Shown one piece after another: positions 44,581 to 55,377 of a DNA stretch of 64,000 nucleotides. This stretch comes from Eupeodes corollae (taxonomy: Eukaryota; Arthropoda; Insecta; Diptera; Syrphidae). The stretch spans positions 46,325,946 to 46,389,945 of the forward strand of contig NC_079148.1 of the NCBI RefSeq assembly GCF_945859685.1. The letters run 5' to 3'. How positions within the stretch are numbered: the first letter of the stretch is position 1; each line of letters opens with the position of its first letter. Under the pieces are notes generated by a model, which saw only the letters and a list, made by a program, of their open reading frames with translations, ran no database searches and was not told the origin of the DNA. A program made the translations under genes and the position numbers.

Positions 44581-46362
44581 ATGCCAAAAAAAGGAGTTCC
44601 AGTGAGAAAATATGATCCAAATAATATGAAAAAAGCATTGGAGGCAATCCAAAAAGGAGAAATGGGTGTGTTGTTGGCCTCTAAAATATTTGATGTTCCA
44701 AAGTCAACCTTACAACGGATGGCACGGAGTGGTAAGACAATAAGTGAACTTTTATCTACACCCTTGGGGCGGAAACCTGTTTTTACTAAGAAAATGGAAG
44801 AAGAACTGGTTCAATATTTGCATGAAATGGAAAATCGCTTTTGGGGTCTTACTAGATATGATTTACGGAGCCTAGCATTTCAAATCGCTGAAAAAAACAA
44901 CATCCCAAATAAATTTTCATTACTACATAAGACCGCAGGAAAAGATTGGCTATACGGCTTTCTCAAACGCCATAAACATGAAATATGCTTGCGACATCCC
45001 ACAGGAACTTCAATTGACAGAGCCAAAGGCGTTGCACCAGAAAATGTGAATAAATTTTTCAATATTTTAGAGGGATTATATGAAAAATATAACTTTCCCG
45101 GATCCAGAATATGGAACGTTGATGAGACCGGATTAAGTATTGTTCATTTAAAACAGCCGTATGTTTTGGCAAAAAAGGAAAACGCCAAATAGGAGCTTTA
45201 ACTTCAGCAGAAAGTAGCGCTCTGGTCACAGTTGTCACTTGCATGAGCGCTGGGGGGAATTTTATACCACCCTACTTTATATTTCCGAGAAAAAGAAATA
45301 ATCCACTGTTTATGAACAATGCGCCCGTAGATTCCAAGGCCAGTTTTCACAGCTCTGGCTGGATTCAAGTTTTCATATTTCCAGAATGGTTTCATCACTT
45401 TCTGGAATTTGCAAAGCCATCAGAAGAACACCCCGTACTTTTAATTTTAGATGGCCACTACAGCCACACAAGAAACGTCGAGGTTATCGAACTTGCTCCT
45501 CAGAATTTTGTAGTGATTGTGTCTCTACCTCCACATTGCACCCATAAGATGCAGCCTTTAGATAGGTCCTTTAAAAAAATGCTACAACGAAGAAATCAGG
45601 CTATTTATGAGAGAAAAATCACGAAAAGTCGGGTTGGGTGACGTTGCCCAGTTATATAAAAAAGCTTACCTGAAAGTTCAAACAGGCCAAGTCGCAGTTA
45701 ATGGCTTCAAATGTTGTGGAATATTTCCATTTAACAGGCATATTTTCTCGGAGGCTGATTTCTTAGCAGGTGAAACTGAATCTGAGCAGTCACATGTGGT
45801 AGAACCTCAAGGCCTTGACAATCAGATAAATAATGAAGAACTCGTAAAAGCTCAAAGCCTTGACAATCAGATAAACTATGAAGAACACGTTACTCCATGG
45901 GAAATCTCTCCTCCCCCAAAATTAAAGAGGATGCCCAAAACTAACAGAGGAAGAAAATGTGAATCACAGGTTTTGACATCTTCCCCTTATAAGAACCAGC
46001 TGCAGGAACAAATTGAGAAAGCTGAAAAATCCACCGAAACAAAAATAGTGAAAAAAGCTACAAAGAAGCTTAAATTGGCCCAATCAGACAAACCATCTAC
46101 ATCAAAACGCCGCCGTTCTTCATCATCGGATGATAATAGCCATCATCATATACCGTTTGAAGATTCTGAAGATGAAATTGTCGAGTTTCCGTATTCAAGA
46201 GATACCCAATGCAATTTTTGTAATGTGTCTTGGGGTGATGACGAAAGCGGTGAAAAATAGCTTCCATGCCTTCAATGTGATTTGGTTTGGGCTCATCAAA
46301 AATGCACACCAAATAGAAGCGCGATCTTCGTTTGTACATCGTGTGACAAAACTTTTTCTTAA
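44581..46362 (+). pseudogene. pogo/Tigger-type transposase with C-terminal PHD-like zinc finger
   Basis: Begins MPKKGVPVRKYDPNNMKKAL with a Psq-type HTH (LASKIFDVPKSTLQRMA), a CENPB-type second DNA-binding region (about residues 60-150, WLYGFLKRHKHEICLR), then a DDE_1 catalytic core: WNVDETGLS (D1), LLILDGHYSH (D2), CTHKMQPLDRSF (D3). A basic, serine-rich tail holds an imperfect 13-residue repeat (LDNQINNEELVKA / LDNQINYEEHVTP). The end reads CNFCNVSWGDD...CLQCDLVWAHQKC...FVCTSC, a C4HC3-like finger. Lesions: frameshift in an A run near 45175, another near 45615, and TAG in place of a probable Trp at 46258. The stop after CDKTFS is at 46360-46362. All catalytic residues persist. Confidence 0.88.
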
Positions 46363-47036
46363 TTTTGTACTAATTTACATTCAACATTTTACATCGTTGC
46401 AATACAAAAATAATTTTATTCAATGGATTACAGTGTAATATCTTTATTAAAATTAATTTATTTATGAATTATTTTCTTATTTATTAAGGAATTTATTTAT
46501 GTTTTTTTACGTTGTTTTTATTACTTTTGTACCTCAATCTATATATATAAAAGAAAGTCGTGTTAGTTACACCACTTATAACTCAAGAACGGCAAAACAG
46601 ATTTGGCTGAAAATTGGTAGAGAGGTAGCTTAGAGCCAGGAGACGGACATAGGATACTTTTTATCCCGTTCGACAGCGTTCCCGTGTGACTTGACATGAA
46701 ACGTCAGTCACTATAAAACGTGGTATAACAAAAAAGAATCAGACTTGGAATAACAAAACGCAAATGACAGCTATGTAATTGACGTAAAATGACAGCTATG
46801 TAATGACGTATGGATGACAATTTGATATTTGTAAGAAATCAATATTAAAACTATTTCTATTAAATAAATAATTAAGAAGTGGATTGAAGTGAAGTGAAGT
46901 TTAAATAAAAGTGAAGTGAAGTTTAATTAATAATGCCGCGACCAGCCTGAAGCTCTGGATCGTACACTTAGAAATTTTAGAACTGAGTAAAGTCCGATGA
47001 GAGGTGTTGTTATACTGTTTGCAGGTGTGCCAAGAG

Positions 47037-47745
47037 TAGCGTTGCCATCCGTCCGGGTTTTCCCGGACATGTACTCTTTTTAACCTATGCGGGGAACGTC
47101 CGGGATAGTTTTTGCTGATTGTCCGGAATTTCTCTTTTTCTATCACTAAAAAAAAGTTTTTTTTAATATTCTTTGTTTCCTATTCTAAAACTCAATCGCG
47201 GCTAATAAGATTAAAGAAATAAACAGAACCAATCATTTAGAAAGAGAAATTCCAAACAAACAGAATTTGATTGAACAGAATTTACACAAACAGAACTTTT
47301 TTGCTGCCAAACTTCAATGTCATCTTTTTCAGTTGGTGAAATACTTAACAAAATTAGATGCAATGAAAAATACAATTAGAATAGATCATTCTCAAAAATC
47401 TTTTGAGTTAATTAACTATTTAGGTATGTATTTATAAAATATTCAACCTACGGGCTACCTTAAACTTTTTTTTTTAATTTTTATATATAAAAATGTATAT
47501 AATGTGCTAAATGATATTAACTAAACGTATACTAAATATGAAATGTTGATATGAAATTTGATGACAAATGTTTATTATTTAAAAATAACTGGAGTACCTA
47601 AATAAAATATTTCAAAAAAAAGTAAAAAAGTAAGTAGCCTGTGTGTCCTCGTTTTGTACTCTTTTTTGGACTCTAATTTGTCCGGAAAAGTCCGGGATTG
47701 CAAATCTCGCTGCATAGTTTCATCAAAATTCTTCTGGCAACCCTA
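47037..47745. mobile_element. 709-bp hAT-type MITE inside the Helitron
   Basis: A perfect 8-bp target duplication GCCAAGAG (47029-47036 and 47746-47753) borders ends TAGCGTTGCCA and, complemented, TAGGGTTGCCA. Subterminal CCGTCCGGGTTTTCCCGGAC and GTCCGGAAAAGTCCGGGA blocks face each other. No ORF. The left border of the ~9.9-kb duplication (47430) falls within it. Confidence 0.9.
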
Positions 47746-47759
47746 GCCAAGAGGTATAA

Positions 47760-48544
47760 AATCGTCGTTTCTGTGGACTTCTGTCAAACTTTTAAGATTG
47801 ACCACAAATATGCGCGTACATTTGGGTGGTGATAGTAATGCAGCACAATTTTCAAGAACTCTTTTGGATATAGGAAATGGAAATATTTTAAATAATGATG
47901 GTGAAGTACTAATAGAACCAACATTTGCTACTAGCGTATCTAGACAAGATGAATTAAAAGCTAATGTTTACCCGTCGCCCAAATTTCAGAAAAAACGGAT
48001 GACTGGTAACGCGAACGAGTGATTTTAGAACCTCAAAACGATTCTGTTCCAAGCATAAATCATAAAATTCTTTCAATGTTTGAAGCCCATCAACAAACTT
48101 ATCTTTCTATTGATAATCTGACTGATCAAGATGATGCTATTGATATTCCAATCGAATTTTTGAATTCTTTGAATACATTAGAACTTCCTTGGCATAAACT
48201 AGACTTGAAAATTGCGGCTCCAATAATACTTATGAGGAATTAAATGCACCGAAATTATGCAATGGTACTAGACTACGGATAGTAACTATGCAGGGGAAAG
48301 CGATTGAAGCTAAAATTCTTTCCGGTTCAGCCCAAGGCCAAAGCGTTTTCATTCCCAGGATACTGATGATTACTAACGAATGCCCTATAAAGCTTTGTTT
48401 TGCTATGTCTATCAATAAGGCACGGACACTGAGGGTTGCAGGCATTTATATCACAAATCGCTGTTTTACCCACGGACAATTTTATGTTGCTTGCTTCCGT
48501 GTCAGCTCGGCAAAAAATCTGTATGCTTACAAAAAAGTATTTTA
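47760..48544 (+). pseudogene. Helitron helicase C-terminal remnant (copy A)
   Basis: Reads LLRLTTNMRVHLGGD from about 47775, FATSVSRQDELKANVYPSP, then after a TGA at 48020 ILEPQNDSVPSINHKILSMF and NLTDQDDAIDIPIEFLNSLN, a TAA at 48241, LNAPKLCNGTRLRIVTMQGK, and the final helicase motifs QGQSVFIPRI, CFAMSINKARTLRVAGI and FYVACFRVSSAKNLY. The Pif1-like motif normally reading NKAQGQT is NKARTL here. The Rep domain and N-terminal helicase half are absent. Confidence 0.88.
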
Positions 48545-49243
48545 ACCATAATAGAAATATGTATAGGTAGAGATACTTTATAAAAATTATTATATAAAAA
48601 CGGTACAATATAAGAAAATAGTAGTTTTTCATCCTAATTTTTTTATATAAAATAGTTGAATACCTCCCGGGTGAAGTCGGGTAAACCAGCTTGTTATTTA
48701 TATAACTTAATATCATAAAAAATGTATGTTCCTTTAAAATTATTCAAAGAATTTATTATTTTGTTTGTTTTTAATAAATTTCAATAAATATAACTTGGAT
48801 ATGTGTTCTTCATTGAATTCTTACTTTATTTTTTTCATTTCGGGTAAATTGGAGCACTACTCCACAATACCCGAACCCATGGACACTTTTCAGAAGGGCC
48901 AATTTTACAACTTTTCCAAACTTTTGTAAATATTTTATAAAACAATTAAAAATCAAGTACACTAGTGGGTAAATTTGCTGGCCAACTTTCCAGACAAACA
49001 TAAAACCTCGAAATCTGAACAGAAAACTTTTTGATTTCAAAGATATGACTGATAATATTAAGGGTACTCCACATTATCCGAACTTACTCTACGGTTTTTT
49101 CATTCTCTTCATAGAATAAAATATAAATTTAAAGAAACAGCGATTTGCACGCATTTTATTTTTAAAATTACTTTTTATTGACGATGTTTAATTCGGTTTC
49201 TATAAGTATATTTTCGCATGCAACCAAAAAACTTATATTTCAG

Positions 49244-49584
49244 GTTTTTCAAAGGCAGAACAAAAAATTGAAGCAATTATGACTTCGGCGGAATTGTTTT
49301 TTGAAGCGAGTTATGAAGAAGTTAACCCAAGTCAGCAACTCAAAATACGCAGAGCATTACGTGATTCTTTCAACCAAATGGATTTGGACGAACACATGTA
49401 TGTTTGTAATAAGATACTTTTCTTTAATTCTTCCATTGGCTCCCCCTTGCCACTTCAGGATTTTGCTCCATTAATTCCACCATTCTTTCCAATTGCTTTC
49501 TGTGAAAATATTAAAACTTTTTTAATGGAACAACTTACATATTCGCAAAAGAATTTAAACTTCAGACACATAACAAAATTTTAA
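49244..49584 (+). CDS. Unidentified exon-like ORF within the TAA-flanked element (copy A)
   Basis: A splice acceptor (TATATTTCAG at 49234-49243) is followed by an uninterrupted frame: FSKAEQKIEAIMTSAELFFE, then ASYEEVNPSQQLKIRRALRD, NQMDLDEHMYVCNKILFFNS, LPLQDFAPLIPPFFPIAFCE and a C-terminus NFRHITKF with TAA at 49582-49584. Codon use is more protein-like than the flanks and the residues suggest an alpha-helical, soluble product. I do not know the family. An upstream exon would be needed. It lies between the pogo right end and the long right TIR, so it may be a transposon gene or a captured host exon. Copy at 59155-59495. Confidence 0.4.
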
Positions 49585-50289
49585 AACAATAATTGAAAAT
49601 GTCAAACGAGAAAAACACCTCATTCACAATAAACTATTCACAATCGGTTCAAAAATTAAAAGTTGATGTTCATAATACCGATTCATCATTGATAGATATT
49701 ATCAACTATCAAACTGATACTCATAATAGGGCTGTAAGTAAATTTTTTTCAAAATAGTTGACATATGTAAATATATAATGAAAGAACCATTCTATGTTCA
49801 AAATGTTTGCTTTAGACAACTTCCTACTGACCTAAACTTTAAGACACCAAATTCAAATTTTAGGTATCTTACAGAATGCAGTTTTTTTAATAAGGTGAAT
49901 CTAACGTGGGTTCTTTAAACTGCAAATAAGAATTTTTACTACCCTTAAGGGCCCTAAGAACATATCAAAAATACAGAACAAATTACTTCACGTTCTTGGG
50001 ATTTTTATTTATTCATTGACTGCGATAGCTCAGAAAAATCTTATTTTGCTGTCTTTGTCGTATATTTCTATGAAAAATTATAACAATCTGGGGCCCTACT
50101 ATTGAACTCGATTCTACAATGAAATTGCTTGAATTCGAAAAATTGGTACTATGTATCTATTTGACTACTTTCGAACGAAGGATAATCGACACTATAATCT
50201 TATAAACTTGCGAATAAATGAGGAACTACGTAACTCGAAAGTAGAATTCAAAACTAAGCAAAATCGAAAATAATCACTCTACAACAAAT

Positions 50290-50590
50290 GTGTTTGCGAG
50301 CGAAGTTTTTTTTGTCAAGGTGTAAGTAAAATGTTAAATATAAGTTCCATCTACCACCACAATTACACCTGGAATTCGTGATTTTTCCAAAAATAGTGTT
50401 TGAACTTTCGTTTCTCTCCTCATTGATTTCAAAATTCATCATCAGCGGGCACATGACTCTTTCGATTGAGGCGAAAACTTCGGCAAGTATTTTTGTCATG
50501 GTTTGCAATTTCAGCGTTCTTGTCACCATCGATTTGGTTTTGGTAACATCCTCTTTAGAAAAACGATAATTCTTAACAAAACCAAAACAA
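50290..50590 (-). pseudogene. Harbinger transposase (HARBI1-like) fragment (copy A)
   Basis: Minus strand: SKEDVTKTKSMVTRTLKLQT, then MTKILAEVFASIERVMCPLM and MNFEINEERNESSNTIFGK, and after a frameshift IPGVIVVVDGTYI. The IPGVIG-x-x-DGTHI block carries the first catalytic D of HARBI1-type nucleases. The frame stops just after, so later catalytic residues are missing. Confidence 0.75.
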
Positions 50591-50603
50591 AAGTATATAT
50601 GTA

Positions 50604-52266
50604 CAGTGGCTCACAATGAAAACGGCCCACCCTAACTTCTATTGTTTTTTTTAGACAATTCATGGGAAATACAATAAAATGTTAAGCTAAACTAATGTTT
50701 TTTTATAGATTAGTATTCGGTGTTTCAGCATAAGCTAAACATACATAGGTTCACTTACAAAAAGAGGAAACGCATAACAAATAACAGAGAAGAGAAAGAA
50801 TTTCACCTCACAGTGAAAATGGCCCACATAGAAAACGCTCTCATATAACAGTTTTCTTAAATATTTAATTTCCGTTATTTGTTGTGTCTCTTATCTTACA
50901 TTATTAATTCATAAGAATGCATTTGCGTTAGGTTTTGGCACGCGTGTTATTCATTCCTAAAGTTTAATTTTGCAAAATGGGTCCTCACACTTCAATAGAG
51001 ATCCGAAAGTTAATTATTGAACACTATAAAAGTGGAAAAAGTCAAAGAGAAATAGCAAGAATTGTTAAAAAAACCTCGTGAAACAGTAAGAAATATTATA
51101 AAAAGGTTTCGGAAGGAGAAAAGAATTATAAACAAGCCAAAACGAAGTCACAAGAAGATCTTTTCTGAACGTGATGAACGATGGATAGTAAAGAAAACCA
51201 AACAAAATCCTAGGCTGAGTGCTCCAAAACTTAGAGACATGGTGGAAAAACATCTTAAGATTCAATGTAATGCAGAAACAGTTCGTAGAGTTTTACGCAG
51301 AGCAGGATTAAATGGTAGGATTGCAAGGAAAAGCCATTCATTAGCCAAACAAATAAAAAGGTTCGATTGGAGTTTTCCCACAACTACGCAATGAAAGATT
51401 TTTCGTTCTGGAAAAACGTTCTATTTACGGATGAAAGTAAATACAACATTTTTGGATCAGATGGTAGGGTCAACGTATGGAGAAAGCCGAATGAAGAGAT
51501 GCATCCAAAGCATTTGCGTCCTACAATTAAACATGGTGGTGGTCATGTAATGGTTTGGGGTGCGTGCTCGGCTTCTGGGGTCGGTACCTTACATTTTATT
51601 GAAGGGAATATGGATAAATATCAGTATTTGAATATTTTGAAAAACAATTAAAAAAAAGTGCTGAAAAACTTGGGATTGAAAATACTTTCCACTTTTACCA
51701 AGATAATGATCCGAAGCACACGGCTGGAATTGTTAAAGAATGGTTATTGTACCATTGTCCAAGGGTGATAAAAACCCCAACGCAATCACCAGACTTGAAT
51801 ATAATTGAAAATTTATGGCAAAAATTGGAAATTGAAATTCGTAAACAAGACATTTCGAACAAAAGTGATCTTAAAAGGGTTTTATTGGAGGAGTGGAATA
51901 AAATAAGCCCTAGCTACACCAAAAAACTTGTAGAATCTATTTCAAATCGTCTTAAATCTGTTATAAGGCAAAAAGGATACCCGACCAAATACTAAAAAAA
52001 ACTTCAACACGCTCTTACCATTCTTCTTGCTACTAAAGTTTTGTTGGGCCATTTTCACTGTTTGATGATATTAATTTTTTTGTCGTTATTTTATTTTATT
52101 TTGTTATTTTTTAAATCGAAATGTTGAAATATTTTATGTTTTTAAATAAAGAATACATTATCCTATTGAAATGAACAATTTCTCTTTTTATATTATTGGG
52201 TTTGAGTGACATTTTCTTAGAAAAAAAATTCAGCTCGGTGTGGGCCATTTTCATTGTGAGCCACTG
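50604..52266 (+). mobile_element. Tc1-like (DD34E) transposon, 1663 bp (copy A)
   Basis: TIRs CAGTGGCTCACAATGAAAAC... and complement, flanked by TA at 50602-50603 and 52267-52268. A second TIR-like word (CTCACAGTGAAAATGGCCCA at about 50806 and GGCCATTTTCACTG at about 52048) lies ~200 bp inside each end, the IR/DR layout. Contains a frameshifted transposase. Confidence 0.93.
50977..51995 (+). pseudogene. Tc1 transposase, DD34E, three frameshifts (copy A)
   Basis: Starts MGPHTSIEIRKLIIEHYKSG with a paired-like HTH, second HTH in RLSAPKLRDMVEKHLKIQCN, first D in VLFTDESKYNIF, second D in YQDNDPKHTAG, E in SPDLNIIENLW; 34 residues separate second D and E. Ends ...RQKGYPTKY with TAA at 51993-51995, near the usual ~340 residues. 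Lesions: an A-run frameshift near 51068, another near 51370, and one at an A run near 51650 that gives KNN followed by a stop. All catalytic residues and both DNA-binding regions remain, so it died recently. Confidence 0.88.
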
Positions 52267-52489
52267 TATGTACATATTTCTCATTAAGAATAAGTGCAAA
52301 CATTCTACCATATAGCTATATACATATGTACAAACCTTTTCTCTCTCAGCTCCATTATTTTGGAATTATTTTCCAACGGTTTCCATTTTTGTAAAACACC
52401 TCGATACTCGATCGAAAGTGTAAAATTTTTTGAAAACAAGTTGGTATAACCGGAGTTCGATTCTACTTTCATACGTAGTACGATTCGAC

Positions 52490-53577
52490 AGGAAATGGCA
52501 TTGAGAACCACACCCTCAGCATCGTTAGACACTCTCCTCCATCTGACACCCCTCGACATCTTGAGTAAACAAGTGGCAGCGAGTACAGCGATAAGACTCG
52601 ACGCCTCATTCCAATGGACCAACAACAATGTGGGGCACTCCATCGTTTTGAACCTCTTTGGTTCTATACCAAAGTACATAGACTACACTATTCCTAAACC
52701 CCTATTTGGAAAAAACTTCCAGATTTCCATTCCATCCAGAGACGAATGAGAAGACAAAAAACTCCTGGATAACAAAAGTATTAATTTTTATACAGATGGA
52801 TCCAAGACAAATGAGGGAGTTGGTAGTGGTGTGTACTCAGAAAAGCTTAATCTAAGGATCTTATTCCGCCTCCATAATCATTGTAACGTCTTTCAAGCGG
52901 AAATTTTAGCGATCAAAGAGATTCTCTCCTGGCTAAGAGAAAACGTGATATCAACTTCTGATATCCGCATCTTCTCTGACAGTCAGGCAGCTTTCTAATC
53001 CCTTGAAGGTGTCTCAACCAAATCTATAACGGCCCTCGATTGTCGATCGTCTCTTATGGAGATGGCGCAGCAATTTAACATTCACCACTGTTGGGTATCG
53101 GGCCACAGAGACATCACAGGAAATTGTAGAGCCGATGAACTCGCTAAAAATGGAACCGTCATATTTATTTCACCTGAAAGGAAGAAGATAAGTATGCCGA
53201 TAGCTACATGTAAACTTATGCTAAAAGAAACAGCTTTTGCGATAGCAAATTCTAGGTGGCACAACTTACCAACATGCGCAGCCACAAAACTCATATGGAT
53301 TTCACTGGACCTAAAGCGCTCTAAAGACTTGTTATCCCAAAACAGACTTCATATTAGCTCCCTAATACGTGTCCTTTCTGGGGGTCTACTCCTTTGATAA
53401 TCCCAGTGAACTAGCTAAAAAGGATATCAAATATCTTCTTCGCTTTATAAAAAGCTCAAAATGGTTCGACTAGTAAGAAGTAATTCTCTAGATTCATGTG
53501 GTATCACAATGGGCCTTTCTCTTGGCCTAAGTGTGTGGATTTTAATCCGCAGCTACGTTAACCTAACTTAACCTAAC
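52490..53577 (+). mobile_element. LOA/I-like LINE 3' end: RNase H and tail (copy A)
   Basis: RT thumb block TPSASLDTLLHLTPLDILSK parallels TPTAALEVLLNLTPLDIFSK of the LINE at 29230-31930. RNase H: FYTDGSKTNEGVGSG, FQAEILAIKEIL, IFSDSQAAF, CWVSGHRDITGN. Stops at 52747 (TGA) and 52997 (TAA). The 3' end is AACCTAACTTAACCTAAC at about 53560-53577. It sits inside the Harbinger-type element, 5' truncated. Confidence 0.85.
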
Positions 53578-53689
53578 GATTCGAAAGTAGAATCGGAAAT
53601 GAGTTTCGAATAGAATCAAAAGTAGAATCGAGATACATAGTAGGGCCCCTGAGCTGATTATATGTGAATTTATTTGGACAATCATTTTT

Positions 53690-54290
53690 TGCCCGCTTCA
53701 CTCTTGAGAAGCTTTGGATTGGGTACGAATTTTTTTCTTGCATTTCTTTTCAGTCACGTTTTCTTGAAGAAAAAAAAGAATAAAGTAGATACAATTCTGG
53801 GTGAATATAATAAAATAATGTTTTGAGTAGAAGGCCAGCGCTACTCTTCTTTTTTCTGCGGTCGTTTGGCATACTTTTATCCATTCTGGACATAGTTGCT
53901 CCTCCAAAAGACTTCGGCGAGCACTTTGCTAAAACTAGGTTGGGCCAGTCCAACATTGTAGTCTTTTCCCACCCCCGTTTGGTATCCTCCTTCAGCGAAG
54001 AAACGCAAATAAGCACTCAATTTTGTTATTGGTGGAATCGCAAAACTTTTTTTAGCTGGATCACAGGACCTAAAGAGAATATCCAGCAATTACTTGAAGA
54101 CAACCTTGTTAACTCTATAATACTTTTAAAACCTAAGAATCAAGTTGTTTAATGAAACTAGAAAAAGAAATTTAGAATAAATCTTTGTGAATTTACAAGT
54201 ACTTACAACCATTGAGGCAACTCCAGAGGGTTCGAACTGCCCCTCAAGGATCTTCTAACAACCCTTGGGCTTTGATGTTCTTCTAACTCC
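53690..54290 (-). pseudogene. Second Harbinger transposase fragment, N-terminal (copy A)
   Basis: Minus strand: a probable first exon EEELEEHQSPRVVRRSLRGS followed by SNPLELPQW (about 54290-54205) with a donor-like GTAAGT after it. Then a frame from about 54110: VNKVVFK, stop, LLDILFRSC, IPPITKLSAYLRFFAEGGYQ, TGVGKDYNVGLAQPSFSKVL and AEVF. After a frameshift MEEQLCPEWIKVCQTTAEKR and RVALAFYSKH. This is the HARBI1-type N-terminal half; the catalytic half is missing after FYSKH. It is a different copy from the one at 50290 because both cover the LAEVF...CP segment. Confidence 0.85.
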
Positions 54291-55377
54291 TCTTCAAACA
54301 AGATTCCTGATTAAGAATTGGGCTGCATATTTTATATCAAACATGTACTACCTCGGCTTTTTATGTATTGAATTTGCCTCTTGGATTCATAATGGACATA
54401 AAAAAGATCAAAATGTGCCCTTTATTGAGATTGATAATGTAAAGTACTCTAACTCTAGAATTTAATCAAACATGATATTACGATGGTAGAGAAATCGAAA
54501 AAAAGTGGGTCCCGCGATTCCGTCCGGTCTGTTTTGTCTGTCTGTCCACACCCCTACAGCCTAAACCATTGGGTCGATTGAGTTCAAACTTGGAAGTTAA
54601 GGTTTTGAGCAGATTCGCGTTACGCGTTTTTTTCATTTTTTTTTTAAGATCAAAACTAACAGTGGCCCCTATACAATTTTTTTGGTCAAAAAACGAAAAT
54701 TCGAATTTTCTCAAAAACAAACCGATAGATTTTTTTTTAATTTTCTCTAAAATTTATTTTTAACTTAGCTTCTTTAAATAAGAAAAACATTTTTTTGTAT
54801 TGCTCAGGAAAGGTACCGCTCAAAGAACCGTTATTTTGTTTTTTTTTTATTTTCTCAGCAACTTATGAACTGATTTCAATCATTTATTCTCTGAATATGT
54901 TGCTTTAACAATATTTGATTATCGAAAATGCAATTTTGTTTGGATTTTTAAAAAAATATTGAATTTTTATTTTCCAAAATTCTGGATCTCAAAAACGGGT
55001 CAACATTTTTTTACGAAATTCAAATGTAAGGCGTATATTTACAATCACTAAACAACTGCATACCAAAGATATTTTTAGAACAAAATTAAGAAATTTAATA
55101 TATAAAAAATTTATTTAAAAAAAAAAACGCTCTAACGATTTTCAAATACAAATTTTGAAAAATCAAAGGTTTTTTATTTATGAAATGGCATTTAAATTTT
55201 TGAAGAAAAACTTATTTTTCGAGTAAAATTTTGAATCTTAAAAATATTTTTTTTTTAAATTATTTTAACTGTGCACATTATTTTAACTGTATATATGATT
55301 TTATATTATTCTTTCCGAATAAGATTGTTTCACGCATATTTAACTTGCCTTCACCTATATAGAAGAATAAATAGTTT
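54291..55377. other. No gene recognised; AT-rich repeat-like sequence
   Basis: Includes GTCTGTTTTGTCTGTCTGTC at about 54527, a kind of sequence commonly scattered in fly genomes, followed by long T/A runs. The plus frame at 54265-54465 overlaps the Harbinger N-terminal exon antisense and is not supported. Confidence 0.4.

Larger units (their letters stand above)
46538..48693 (+). mobile_element. Helitron inside the pogo element
   Basis: Starts TCTATATATATAAAAGAAAG after an A and ends after a hairpin (CCCG GGTGAAGT CGGG at about 48667-48680) at CTTG before T; the standard end is CTAG/CTAA, so the last bases are mutated. The 5' end sequence resembles the other Helitron at 21179 only in the first ~15 bp. 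The right part carries helicase coding remains. A hAT MITE sits at 47037-47745. Confidence 0.88.
44105..49089 (+). mobile_element. pogo-type DNA transposon containing a Helitron
   Basis: Flanked by TA (44103-44104 and 49090-49091). TIRs start GAGTAAGTTCGGGTAATGTG on the left; the right end complement reads GAGTAAGTTCGGATAATGTG. Without the Helitron it is about 2.8 kb. Its ends and 5' leader are filled with repeats of a TAATGTGGAG word (see the palindrome at 44499). The transposase is on the plus strand. Confidence 0.9.
43848..49735. mobile_element. TAA-flanked TIR element (Harbinger-like target site), host of the pogo insertion
   Basis: Left end AAGCCCTATTATAGCTATC and right end (complement) CAGCCCTATTATGAGTATC, bordered by TAA at 43845-43847 and 49736-49738. 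The similarity between the two ends, though imperfect, continues for roughly 140 bp (blocks such as GGTATTATGAACATCAAC and TTGTGAATGA), so the TIRs are long. Removing the pogo insertion leaves about 0.9 kb. The only open frame inside is at 49244-49584. Confidence 0.65.
50091..53648 (-). mobile_element. Harbinger-type element with Tc1 and LINE insertions (copy A)
   Basis: Ends GGGCCCTACTATTGAACTCG and, complemented from the right, GGGCCCTACTATGTATCTCG; the 3-bp target duplication is CTG (50088-50090 and 53649-53651). Subterminal CGATTCTAC words recur on both sides. Without the two insertions about 0.8 kb remains, so it was already a deletion derivative. It keeps a transposase segment at 50290-50590. 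Confidence 0.8.
47430..54089 (+). repeat. Duplicated block, copy A (window-limited match)
   Basis: Matches 57327-64000 in direct orientation. Offset is 9897 up to about 48880 and 9911 afterwards because of a 14-bp indel. The only substitution I noticed is at 48531 (A in copy A, T in copy B, Tyr/Phe in the helicase remnant). The left border is sharp: bases before 47430 differ from those before 57327. The match continues to the window end. Confidence 0.93.

Noticed and set aside
48327..48716. Minus-strand 129-codon frame (and 58224-58613)
   Set aside because: Antisense of the Helitron helicase remnant and its 3' end; no family signature.
49599..49736. An ATG frame starting MSNEKNTSFTINYSQ ending at a GTAAGT, 14 bp after the unknown ORF, suggesting a dicistronic gene
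   Set aside because: It lies in the right TIR of the TAA-flanked element: its complement matches the left end at 43848 over roughly 140 bp, and the GTAAGT donor is just the TIR end plus the TAA target site.
54265..54465. Plus frame of 66 codons after the Harbinger fragment
   Set aside because: Antisense to the Harbinger N-terminal exon, no similarity.
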